This document shows positions 1 to 7,379 of a DNA stretch of 64,000 nt, in pieces (position 1 is the first letter of the stretch; every line of letters starts with the position of its first letter). Source of the DNA: ENR-C20 sp942493145 (GTDB taxonomy: Bacteria > Bacillota > Clostridia > Acetivibrionales > DTU013); the NCBI GenBank assembly GCA_942493145.1, contig OW818679.1, forward strand, positions 2,666,001 through 2,730,000, written 5' to 3'. The notes beneath the pieces were generated by a model. The model did no database searches and was not told the origin of the DNA. It saw only the letters and a list, made by a program, of their open reading frames with translations. The translations under genes and the position numbers were made by a program.

Positions 1-2
1 TC

Positions 3-1172
3 GGAGACACTCTTTTATCAAGTGCACAGTCATATTCCTTTACAATTATCGCAGACTCATTGCTCCAGGCAAAATTCAAACTTAAGAATAATGATGTAAC
101 AAGCAAACTTCAATTGTTAGGCAATCCTTTTACCAAAGCGGCATATGCAAGGAATGTATGGGATATGCAGATCTTTAACAATTCAATTTATCTGGGCCAT
201 GGAAATAGCAGCAACTACGCACCAGTTTCCAATGCCGGACCAATCGACGTAATAAAGTATGATACTGCCACAAGTACATTTGTTAAAGAATACACAGTAA
301 ATGATGAACAGATTGATACTTATAAAGTAATAGACAATATGCTTTATATACCGGGTCATGATCCGAAAGATGCCTGGACTTTCGGCAATTACTACAAATT
401 TGATAGCTCATGGTCCAAAGTAAGAACTATACCAAATGCAATACATAATTACGATATGGTCAAGTACAACAACAAGCTTTACGCAGCAACAGGTATAAAT
501 GGAACCAACCCGGTCGTATCATCTGCTGATGATGGAAATACATGGAGTTCGGTAGTCCCGACAGATAGCACCAAGTATAGTCCAAGTGGATTAAGAACAT
601 ATTCAATGTTTGAATACAATGGGGTTTTATATGCTGCAGGTATATTAACAAATTATGACCCTAGCTCAATGAATGTTCTGCTAAGCATGAATAAGGACAC
701 TGTCTCGGCTGTTAAGATAACTGGTAAGAAAATGTTCCCTGGCTTAACCGGCGCCAATGTTATAAAAATTGTAAAGCCCACAGTTGTAAACAATACCCTG
801 CTTTACATTGCCGGCAAGGTTAATAACGATCACCAGCATATTCCCCTTGCTCTGTATTCTTCAAAGGAAGTCGGTGTCGGAACAAAGATAACATTCAGTG
901 AGGCGTCTGCTGTGCCCTATGATATAATAGTTCGCGATTCCACCACATATGTTCTGGCAAGTGTGAAAGTTGCTGCATATAAATATACCAATATTGTATA
1001 TTCCAGCACCGATTTGCAGACCTGGACAGAAAAATTCAGATTCACAAGTGATGCATTTGCAAGATCATTTGAAGAGCTGAATGGTGATTTCTACTTCGGT
1101 CTCGGTTGCGATACAGTTGAAATGCCTGAATCAACTGGTAATATCCTGAAAGTTAATAAAACAGACTATTAG
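3..1172 (+). CDS. C-terminal part of a secreted beta-propeller-like protein (5' end outside window)
   Basis: The reading frame is open from base 3, so the true start lies upstream of the window and the first start-like codon at base 60 (a TTG) is internal. The visible ~390 residues hold repeated short blocks in which an aromatic or hydrophobic strand is followed by Tyr/Asn/Gly turns (for example NNSIYLGHG, NNKLYAATG, YNGVLYAAG, NGDFYFGLG), as in Kelch or BNR-like propeller blades, plus SADDGNTWSS, which resembles an Asp-box (SxDxGxTW). No catalytic motif is recognised. It is most likely an extracellular or surface protein, but no domain family can be named with certainty. A terminator follows directly, so it ends its transcription unit. 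Confidence 0.6.
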   Translation, partial: GDTLLSSAQSYSFTIIADSLLQAKFKLKNNDVTSKLQLLGNPFTKAAYARNVWDMQIFNNSIYLGHGNSSNYAPVSNAGPIDVIKYDTATSTFVKEYTVNDEQIDTYKVIDNMLYIPGHDPKDAWTFGNYYKFDSSWSKVRTIPNAIHNYDMVKYNNKLYAATGINGTNPVVSSADDGNTWSSVVPTDSTKYSPSGLRTYSMFEYNGVLYAAGILTNYDPSSMNVLLSMNKDTVSAVKITGKKMFPGLTGANVIKIVKPTVVNNTLLYIAGKVNNDHQHIPLALYSSKEVGVGTKITFSEASAVPYDIIVRDSTTYVLASVKVAAYKYTNIVYSSTDLQTWTEKFRFTSDAFARSFEELNGDFYFGLGCDTVEMPESTGNILKVNKTDY

Positions 1173-1198
1173 GATTAACATCAAATAATAACTTATAA

Positions 1199-1257
1199 CA
1201 ACTCCCCTCCAGTTTACAGATATTAATTATCTGCCAAACAGCGGGGAGTTTTTTTAG
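1199..1257 (+). terminator. Intrinsic terminator after the propeller-like gene
   Basis: CTCCCC near 1202 pairs with GGGGAG near 1244, with a nested CAGATA/TATCTG hairpin between them, followed by a run of seven T. It lies 27 bases after the stop codon. Confidence 0.8.
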
Positions 1258-1375
1258 GGAATAAACCATTGTTTAGTAGAAAAATGTAATATTTCTTGAT
1301 TATTCTATTTTTTTTATATATTATCTTTTTATAATAAATTACAATTTATAAAAAATAGAAAGATAATGATATTCA

Positions 1376-2257
1376 ATGTTAAAAAGTTCAATTATTCAGA
1401 AGCTTACAACCGGTCTTACATCCTATCAGATAAAAATGATAGCCATATTTTTTATGACATTAGATCACTTGGGCGCATATGGTTATAAAATCCCCTTTAT
1501 TGCAGAACATTATAATATACTGCGTATTTTGGGACGAATTGCTGCACCATTGTTTTTATATTTAATTATAGAGAGTGCCAAACAGACTAAGAACAAGAAG
1601 AAGTTTGTATTAAGATTATACATCGCAGGAGTTGCGGTAGGTCTTTTCACAGCAGTAATGAATCTATTTTTAGGCCAGTTTGTTGGTGTTTTTTCTTCAA
1701 GTAATATACTCTTTACTTTCTTCTATACTGTTATTTATGTTTATCTCTTTGAAGGCCTGATTTTTGCATTCAGGCAAAAACAAAAAAAACAATTATTCTG
1801 TTATGCTGTTGGAATAATGGCAACGATAATACCCATATTTCTTTATCGGTGGGCATATAGCTCATATGTAACGATATTTCAAAAACCTGCTGATAGGTAT
1901 TCACAACTGATAAGTGACATATTTGGGAGTTTTATTGTATCTCCTCTACATATTGGATACTCATTTATGTTTGTAATTATAGGAATTGCGTTTTATTTTA
2001 CAAAACGAAAAAATTTGCACGGTATCATTTTCGCAGCATTCTGCTGTTTATCCTATTTGGGCTGGATGGTTCAATCCTCGATAAACCTCCGGCTAATTAG
2101 TGAATTTATCAGTTATCTGCAATGTTGGATGATTCTTGCACTCCCGTTTATCTGGCTCTACAACGGTAAAAGGGGGAAAGAACAAAAGCTGTTTTTCTAC
2201 ATCTATTACCCACTACACCGATATGTGATTTTCGTATTGGCCGCATTGATACATTAA
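1376..2257 (+). CDS. TraX-family integral membrane protein
   Basis: This 293-residue, strongly hydrophobic protein has about eight to nine predicted membrane spans. The N-terminal signature (LTSYQIKMIAIFFMTLDHLG, then LRILGRIAAPLFLYLIIE) and the C-terminal FFYIYYPLHRYVIFVLA match the TraX family. That family is related to membrane acyltransferases and is named for F-pilin N-acetylation, but in Firmicutes it is usually chromosomal with no conjugation genes nearby, as here. The substrate is unknown. The start at 1376 has only a weak purine-rich upstream stretch (AGAAAGATAA). The 118 bases before it are very AT-rich and probably hold its own promoter. It is alone on this strand and converges on the RiPP operon at a shared terminator. 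Confidence 0.75.
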   Translation: MLKSSIIQKLTTGLTSYQIKMIAIFFMTLDHLGAYGYKIPFIAEHYNILRILGRIAAPLFLYLIIESAKQTKNKKKFVLRLYIAGVAVGLFTAVMNLFLGQFVGVFSSSNILFTFFYTVIYVYLFEGLIFAFRQKQKKQLFCYAVGIMATIIPIFLYRWAYSSYVTIFQKPADRYSQLISDIFGSFIVSPLHIGYSFMFVIIGIAFYFTKRKNLHGIIFAAFCCLSYLGWMVQSSINLRLISEFISYLQCWMILALPFIWLYNGKRGKEQKLFFYIYYPLHRYVIFVLAALIH

Positions 2258-2286
2258 CTAATTGTTGCATTAATCCAAAATTGCAT

Positions 2287-2323
2287 AAAAAAAGAGCTGT
2301 CTCAGATTTCTTTGAGTTAGCTC
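2287..2323. terminator. Bidirectional terminator between traX-like gene and RiPP operon
   Basis: GAGCT..CTCA pairs with TGAG..AGCTC. Seven A precede the stem, giving a U-run for minus-strand transcripts, and TGTTTT follows it for plus-strand transcripts. It lies between two convergent genes. Confidence 0.75.
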
Positions 2324-2348
2324 CTGTTTTACCTATTGTTTGGAAGCC

Positions 2349-2846
2349 TTACGTGTTTTTTTTAGAAGACAGTTTTTTAGAAAATTTATTCAGCTGAAGC
2401 CTGAATAATGAATAACACTTTATTATCCTATGTCTTTGAGGTATCAATAATCGCCATATATATACCGCAAATCTTAATAACAAATTACTGCAATCGACAA
2501 CTCTTGATCCCCGTTTTATTTTTGTTACGACTGCAATAAGATGCTCTGGCAGTACCGGGCCTTCTATCCATTGTTGAGCATCACCAATGATAAAAAAACT
2601 TCTGTTTTCTTTCTTTAAAACCCTATGCAATACATATGCGCCTGATTCTCTTTTCGTGAGGACTATATCGCCCTTGTTGATATTATCATATGAAGTTCTT
2701 GATAACTCAACACAATCTTTCATTTCTCTTAGAAATGGGTACATACTCATCCCCGTGACAATAATCCAGGCACTTCCTCCTTGTTCTAATATCTCATTTA
2801 CAAGGCTGAATAATTCAACTGCTTTTATACATTTAGTCTCAGACAT
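2349..2846 (-). CDS. S24/S26-family (SipW-like) peptidase of the RiPP locus
   Basis: This 165-residue protein carries the signal-peptidase core: a serine box TGMSMYPFL (Ser nucleophile in GMSM, about residue 34), GDIVLTKRE, then VLHRVLK, and FIIGDAQ..GPVLPEHLIAVVTKI. The second catalytic position is His (LHRV), as in SipW and ER-type signal peptidases, instead of the Lys of standard bacterial enzymes. The C-terminal ~45 residues are basic with one hydrophobic stretch (LLLRFAVYIWRLLI), so membrane association is possible. It overlaps the HprK-like gene by 22 bases, which implies translational coupling, and it is the last gene before a terminator. S24/S26 peptidases recur in RiPP clusters. The inferred role is leader removal or processing of the exported peptide, and this is unproven. 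Confidence 0.75.
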   Translation of the reverse strand: MSETKCIKAVELFSLVNEILEQGGSAWIIVTGMSMYPFLREMKDCVELSRTSYDNINKGDIVLTKRESGAYVLHRVLKKENRSFFIIGDAQQWIEGPVLPEHLIAVVTKIKRGSRVVDCSNLLLRFAVYIWRLLIPQRHRIIKCYSLFRLQLNKFSKKLSSKKNT

Positions 2847-3712
2847 TTTAGTACAATCTCCACCGCTTCATAATCAGGCCGGCATTTTAATAAATATACG
2901 GGAATGGATTTCACAATCTGTTCTAGAGTATCCATAGCCTCTATCATCATTTTTTGATCAAAGTAAGGCAGGAAACATCTGGGCATAAGCAGTTGAAGCG
3001 CCTTGTCCAACTGAAGTCTTTCAATACTGTTGGAATCGGATCGTTCAAGCATTACGATGGCTATCAATGGTTCTTTCCTATTTGAGAACAGATCTGATGT
3101 TCCACTCCATGGCGAACCACATACCATGGGAATATCGTTAATAAAGCGTATGGCAGGTCTATCATCATTAATATAATTTACATCTTTTCCATATATCTCT
3201 TTCCATAACCTTGTATGCGTAGATTTACCCGTCCCTGATGGAGCCGAAAAAATCAACCCATGTCCTTTATATGAAATTGATGAGCAGTGTATCAATATAC
3301 CATTCATTCTTATCAAACGATTTCTGAAGGCAATACCTGCCAAATAAAAAGAATAATAGTCATTCCATTTAATCGGGGCCTTGCCTTCATCAGTCAGAAC
3401 ATTTTCAGATTTGATGGAGGTTATTTTTACATTACTCCAATCTTCGGAAGCTTTCATCAATGCCATTAGCCTTTTTTGATCAGGACTTGTAACACATATA
3501 TTATAGCTCTTGTCCGGGCCAATTTTCCAAATCACCTTGTCATAGACAATAACATCTCCTTCAGGAAATGGTATGAAATCAGTTGTTTCAATAACAAACT
3601 TAAAATCTTGCTTACCATGCGAATCGCTAATTTCAAATTCTTTACTTCTGTTAATAAAATATTCATTAGTTCCGGTTAAATCTATTGAGATCCCGGCAAT
3701 GTCCAATAGCAT
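2825..3712 (-). CDS. HPr kinase-like (HprK-related) kinase of the RiPP locus
   Basis: This 295-residue protein has a P-loop SAPSGTGKSTHTRLW at about residue 156 and a downstream NDDRPAIRF block, the arrangement of the HPr(Ser) kinase catalytic domain. The N-terminal half (MLLDIAGISIDLTG...) is a separate domain typical of the HprK-like proteins in RiPP clusters, and the HPr-binding features of true HprK are not evident. Related kinases in some lasso-peptide clusters (PadeK of paeninodin) phosphorylate the C-terminal Ser of the precursor. Both precursors here end in Ser, so the same reaction is plausible but inferred. GAGGTG lies 7 bases before the start. An imperfect terminator separates it from the precursor genes, which would keep the kinase below the peptides in expression. 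Confidence 0.75.
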   Translation of the reverse strand: MLLDIAGISIDLTGTNEYFINRSKEFEISDSHGKQDFKFVIETTDFIPFPEGDVIVYDKVIWKIGPDKSYNICVTSPDQKRLMALMKASEDWSNVKITSIKSENVLTDEGKAPIKWNDYYSFYLAGIAFRNRLIRMNGILIHCSSISYKGHGLIFSAPSGTGKSTHTRLWKEIYGKDVNYINDDRPAIRFINDIPMVCGSPWSGTSDLFSNRKEPLIAIVMLERSDSNSIERLQLDKALQLLMPRCFLPYFDQKMMIEAMDTLEQIVKSIPVYLLKCRPDYEAVEIVLKCLRLNV

Positions 3713-3722
3713 AAATTACACC

Positions 3723-3759
3723 TCAATAAAAAAAATAGGGGGTTGGCTAGCAATCCCCC
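3723..3759 (-). terminator. Attenuating terminator between precursor genes and kinase
   Basis: Read on the minus strand, GGGGG and CCCCC arms enclose a short loop containing CTAG and are followed by TATTTTTTTT. It stands about 15 bases after the stop of the second precursor and just before the kinase ribosome binding site, and probably lowers read-through so that precursors outnumber enzymes. Confidence 0.65.
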
Positions 3760-3772
3760 GTTTTGTTAACTT

Positions 3773-3916
3773 TTATGACGAAGTTCCTGGTTCTTCCCAT
3801 ATTGGTGTCCCATCTGCTAAATGACATTCGCCAATATAACATTCTACGTTAACAGCAATTTTTTCTTCTGAACGCAAATTAACATAATTAACCTGTGGAG
3901 CAATGTACTTTTTCAT
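3773..3916 (-). CDS. Putative RiPP precursor peptide B (47 aa)
   Basis: This small gene reads MKKYIAPQVNYVNLRSEEK then IAVNVECYIGECHL, and ends PIWEEPGTSS. AAAGGAGA lies 8 bases upstream of the ATG. The first ~22 residues align with peptide A (MKKYIAP, then Y-V-x-L-R-x-E-E-x-I-A-V), while the rest diverges, which is the pattern of a conserved leader and a variable core. The core holds Cys26, Cys31 and Trp40, with Trp nine residues after the second Cys as in peptide A, and it ends in Ser-Ser. It lies between precursor A and the kinase. The leader's YIAP fits the YxxP element that PqqD-like recognition domains bind in lasso leaders. Function is inferred from context; no known peptide family was recognised. 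Confidence 0.72.
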   Translation of the reverse strand: MKKYIAPQVNYVNLRSEEKIAVNVECYIGECHLADGTPIWEEPGTSS

Positions 3917-3961
3917 CTAATCATCTCCTTTTCCCATAATATCCGTTGATTGATTTGTAAA

Positions 3962-4132
3962 TCACGATCCTCCTGAAGTAGCAGCTACCCAGTCAGTCTT
4001 ACCCAGGTAAGCTGTCCTGTTCCATTCAGCAGCTTTAGCATCATTACAACATCCTGTACAGTCAGATACTGCTATTCTTTCCTCTGTTCTGAGATCTACA
4101 TATGAAAGTTTTGGTGCAATATATTTTTTCAT
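3962..4132 (-). CDS. Putative RiPP precursor peptide A (56 aa)
   Basis: The product starts MKKYIAPKLSYVDLRTEER, continues IAVSDCTGCCNDAKAAEW and ends TDWVAATSGGS. A strong AAGGAGG sits upstream of the ATG at 4132. The leader half matches peptide B closely and the core differs. Cys25, Cys28 and Cys29 form a tight cluster, and Trp37 lies nine residues after Cys28, the same spacing as Cys31/Trp40 in peptide B. Tyr42 and Trp48 add further aromatic positions that a radical SAM enzyme could use. The C-terminus is Gly-Gly-Ser. It lies 50 bases downstream of the radical SAM gene. Possible products are a thioether (sactipeptide or ranthipeptide type) or a carbon-carbon crosslinked peptide. Which of these is made cannot be read from sequence. 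Confidence 0.75.
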   Translation of the reverse strand: MKKYIAPKLSYVDLRTEERIAVSDCTGCCNDAKAAEWNRTAYLGKTDWVAATSGGS

Positions 4133-4182
4133 TAATTTTCACCTCCTTCCAAAATTGGTATTTTAGATCATTTATATTATCA

Positions 4183-5313
4183 TTAGTGTCCCATCCCAAT
4201 TCTTTTTCTTCCTTTTGCCAGTTCACACAAGTACTGGGCTGGTATTATGAAGCTGCCTGTTTCTGCTTTTAATCGAGCTGGGCAAGTCATACAGACAGCT
4301 TTATAGCTGCAGTCAACGCATTCCTCGCATGCAGGAATTTTGCTACATAATACTTGTAAATCCTGCCACGATTTTTTAAATCCATGCTTGACTGGTTCCG
4401 AATATGGTTCACCAAGCAATCCGCATGGACATAATTTTCCATCCCATGTCAGCCAGAATGCACAACTCCCAGCTGTACATCTGAAAGCGGGACTGGCTGT
4501 AACCTTTTCTTCCTTTAATTTCTTTATTTCGCAGTCATTATCCATTAACATTGGATCCTCTTCAAGAACCAATGATATTTCTTCTGTTTTTGTTTTCTCC
4601 TTATTCAATTCAGCATTATAATCCAGAATTCTCTTTTCATACATTACCAATTCTTCTGAAGTAAGCCTTATATCAATCGGGTTGGTAAAGTTCCCCTCTC
4701 TTCTTGGTGAAATATAATTCACTACACCTATTGTAATTCCTATGTCCCTGGTAAATTTTGCAAGCTCTTCGAATTCATCAGAATTATATTTGGTCACGGT
4801 CGTTTTCAACTCAACCTTTATCCCTTCTGCGATAAGAAGCTTAATGGCCTTTATTGTTTTTTCGTATCCTTCTGGATGACCAGTAACTTTTTCGTATGTA
4901 ACTGGGTTTGCACCATATATTGTAATACTAACCTTACTTGGTGGTCTCTTACCTAACCGTTCCGCTATTTCAGAGGTTATCAGGCTACCATTCGTGAAAA
5001 GCACAAGATTTAAACCCATTTCCGAAAGTGCATCATATATCTCCCAAAAGTCTTTTCTGATAAATATTTCCCCACCGGTCAATGTAAGAAACAATAAACC
5101 GGCATCCCGTGCTTCTCTCCCTAATGAAATCCACTGTTCCGCAGTCAATTCATTTTCTAAAAAGGTCTTTTCACCAGGCTTGCCGCACAGATAACACATC
5201 TTGCATTGAAAATTGCATCTTGATGTCAGTTCAAAAAACCCCGAAACAGGTATCCCGGCTTTTCGGGAATCATCAATTATTTGATTATATATTCCAGACC
5301 ATTCTATACTCAT
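4183..5313 (-). CDS. Radical SAM/SPASM peptide-maturation enzyme
   Basis: This 376-residue protein has the radical SAM cluster motif C33-NFQ-C37-KM-C40 near the N-terminus, followed by LTGGEIFIRKDF (the SAM-binding GGE) and a complete barrel. The last ~100 residues are a SPASM domain rich in Cys (CTAGSCAF, KLCPCGLL, CEECVDCSYKAVCMTCPAR), which would hold two auxiliary 4Fe-4S clusters. Enzymes of this build install crosslinks or epimerise residues in RiPP precursors and require a PqqD-like partner, which is encoded just upstream. GAAGAGGT precedes the start. It lies between the pqqD-like gene and the two precursors, and is very probably the key maturase. The exact reaction is unknown. Confidence 0.88.
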   Translation of the reverse strand: MSIEWSGIYNQIIDDSRKAGIPVSGFFELTSRCNFQCKMCYLCGKPGEKTFLENELTAEQWISLGREARDAGLLFLTLTGGEIFIRKDFWEIYDALSEMGLNLVLFTNGSLITSEIAERLGKRPPSKVSITIYGANPVTYEKVTGHPEGYEKTIKAIKLLIAEGIKVELKTTVTKYNSDEFEELAKFTRDIGITIGVVNYISPRREGNFTNPIDIRLTSEELVMYEKRILDYNAELNKEKTKTEEISLVLEEDPMLMDNDCEIKKLKEEKVTASPAFRCTAGSCAFWLTWDGKLCPCGLLGEPYSEPVKHGFKKSWQDLQVLCSKIPACEECVDCSYKAVCMTCPARLKAETGSFIIPAQYLCELAKGRKRIGMGH

Positions 5314-5331
5314 CTCTACCTCTTCATGAAC

Positions 5332-5601
5332 TTAATCGCACAGATTCTTCTGGTTTAAGGAATCCAGAAATATTTCAATGTCATTTCTAGCTGTCTTATC
5401 ATCAATATCATATTCAGCCAGGATAGCTGAAACCAGCTCCTCAGTTTCGGCTCCACCTTCTAGTTTTTTCCACAGTATGGCGCCGCTCTCAGTTAAAGTC
5501 ATTATTCCATTAAATTCAACAACCCTGGTTCCTATTGGAACAACTACCCATTGTCCAGCTATTTCCCTCAGCATAAAGCCATTCTTGATCTTCATCTTCA
5601 T
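5332..5601 (-). CDS. PqqD-like RiPP recognition protein
   Basis: This 89-residue protein fits the PqqD fold length. It contains the typical GFMLREIAGQWVVVPIG strand pair, FNGIMTLTESGAILWKKLEGG, then the C-terminal helices EELVSAILAEYDID and ARNDIEIFLDSLNQ. Such proteins bind the precursor leader through a winged-helix surface and present it to the radical SAM enzyme. Its gene is packed 4 bases after the ABC transporter and 18 bases before the radical SAM gene. The ribosome binding site overlaps the end of the transporter gene (GGAATAGGGAG), so translation is probably coupled. Lasso-type recognition proteins (B1) bind YxxP leaders, and both precursors here carry YIAP. Confidence 0.85.
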   Translation of the reverse strand: MKMKIKNGFMLREIAGQWVVVPIGTRVVEFNGIMTLTESGAILWKKLEGGAETEELVSAILAEYDIDDKTARNDIEIFLDSLNQKNLCD

Positions 5602-5605
5602 CTCC

Positions 5606-7351
5606 CTATTCCAATAATAATTTTCCTTCTTTTAGTTTGTATACGCTATTGCATATCCCTAATGACGTCCTTCTATGGGTTATCATTATACATGTCCTTA
5701 CAGGTCTTAGGTCGCGAATCTCCTGAATTATTTTCTCCTCAAGAGATATGTCCAATGCTGATGTTGCTTCATCAAGAATCATGATAGGTGCTTTTCTAAG
5801 AAGCGCTCTGGCAATTGCAATTCTTTGAGCCTGTCCTTCGGATAGCCCATAAGCCTTTTCTCCTATTTGAGTTTTTATACCTTCTGGTAATTTCTCAACA
5901 AAATCCATTGCACATGCAGACCTTAAGGCATTTTCCATTTCTTCGATACTGGCATCAGGTCTACCGGACCTTAGATTTTCTTCTATTGTTCCACTCAGAA
6001 GGGTATTCCCCTGTGGAACATATGCAAACCAACTCCTGGTTGCTGAGGATATCTGATATTCTATGCCATCCTGATTAAAACAAACTATTTCCCCTTCATT
6101 TGGCTTCAATAATGCAAGTAAAAGTCTTATAATGGTTGTTTTCCCCTCACCTGATGTTCCTATTAGGGCTATTATCTCTCCGGGGTTAACGTCCAATGCT
6201 ATGTTATCTAAAAGCTTCCCTTCTCCGTCATTGTCGCTATTGTAGCTATTGAAGTTGTCTCCATCATCACCATTAACATAATTATCACTTCTGTTAAAGT
6301 CATTATAATCGAAACATACACTTTTAAATCTAATCCCTGCTGAAACGGGGACTTCTACTCCAACGTCTTTTATTTCTGCATTAAGGTTTTCCAGTTCAAT
6401 TAGTCTTCCTGCTGAAGCAAATGATGCAATTATTTGCGGCAATGTCCTCGTCAAGCCTATAAATGGGCTCTGCACCTGATTCACAAGCTGAAGGAATGCT
6501 GTCATTGTGCCAAAGGTTGCAGTGTTGTTTGCAAGCTTGATTGCACCCCATCCAAATGCGAGAAAATAACCTGTCCAATAGCCTAAAGATAGTATGGTAT
6601 TAGCTACTGCCCCGGTTTTACTACGTTCCGTGACCCAGTGCAGCCTTTCCTTTTGTAGCTCCCTTACCTTATCCATGCTGTTTTCCTCAAGGTTGAAGGT
6701 TTTCAGGACCAAAAGGTTCTGTAAATTTTCCTGAATATGTGAACGATACTTGCTTTCAGTTTCTTGCATTTTTAGATGGTATTTCTTTATCCTTCTTCCA
6801 TAGAACCTGCTGAATACAACCGTTACAGGCGCCAGCACAAAGGCAAAAACTGCCAGTCTGGAATCATAATACATTAAAGTGATGAATGCTGCAATCAATT
6901 GTACACCAAGGGAAATAATCGATGCCAGCACACTGATAGACCCACTTGAGACTGACCCAATATCACTTGTGAGCCTTGTCAGCAGATCACCGCTGTGATA
7001 TCTCGAAACCTGGAGCCACTCCATATTGATAAGCTTTGAGAATATACCCTGGCGCAGTGAATTTGAAAATCTTTCCTGTACATTTGTAGAATATACAGAT
7101 AAGAATGCATTGGCTGCCATATTGAATATGATTATGCCTGCAAACATCGCTCCATATTGGGCTGCTACCCCCAATTCGTTCTTCGTGGCATAATCGATTA
7201 TATTCTTGGTTACGATAGCCATTGCTACAGTAGCCAGGGAAGTCAATGCATCAATTATAATTATTAATGTAACAGGCCCAAAAAATGGCTTTAGTTTAGC
7301 TGCTATCCACCTGAAGTTAGGTAGATCTTTAAGTACTTTCTTGATTTCCAT
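5606..7351 (-). CDS. ABC exporter of the RiPP locus (fused membrane and ATPase domains)
   Basis: This 581-residue half-transporter has six membrane spans in residues ~20-310 (type IV exporter fold). The ATPase domain carries Walker A GTSGEGKTT, a Q-loop in YVPQGNT, signature LSEGQAQR, Walker B APIMILDEATSALD and a switch His in MITHRR. There is no N-terminal C39 peptidase, so leader cleavage must come from another protein, possibly the S26-like peptidase. Between the two domains lies an odd Asn/Asp-rich stretch (NGDDGDNFNSYNSDNDGEG) absent from typical homologues, one of several low-complexity inserts in this window. It is the first gene of the RiPP block, only 28 bases after the CapD-like gene, and likely exports the mature peptide as a homodimer. 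Confidence 0.88.
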   Translation of the reverse strand: MEIKKVLKDLPNFRWIAAKLKPFFGPVTLIIIIDALTSLATVAMAIVTKNIIDYATKNELGVAAQYGAMFAGIIIFNMAANAFLSVYSTNVQERFSNSLRQGIFSKLINMEWLQVSRYHSGDLLTRLTSDIGSVSSGSISVLASIISLGVQLIAAFITLMYYDSRLAVFAFVLAPVTVVFSRFYGRRIKKYHLKMQETESKYRSHIQENLQNLLVLKTFNLEENSMDKVRELQKERLHWVTERSKTGAVANTILSLGYWTGYFLAFGWGAIKLANNTATFGTMTAFLQLVNQVQSPFIGLTRTLPQIIASFASAGRLIELENLNAEIKDVGVEVPVSAGIRFKSVCFDYNDFNRSDNYVNGDDGDNFNSYNSDNDGEGKLLDNIALDVNPGEIIALIGTSGEGKTTIIRLLLALLKPNEGEIVCFNQDGIEYQISSATRSWFAYVPQGNTLLSGTIEENLRSGRPDASIEEMENALRSACAMDFVEKLPEGIKTQIGEKAYGLSEGQAQRIAIARALLRKAPIMILDEATSALDISLEEKIIQEIRDLRPVRTCIMITHRRTSLGICNSVYKLKEGKLLLE

Positions 7352-7379
7352 ATTATTCTACCTTTTTGGAGCCCAGTTT

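Noticed and set aside
1376..2257. Evidence for a conjugative element from the TraX-like protein
   Set aside because: No relaxase, type IV secretion or other transfer gene is nearby; chromosomal TraX-family proteins are common in Firmicutes.
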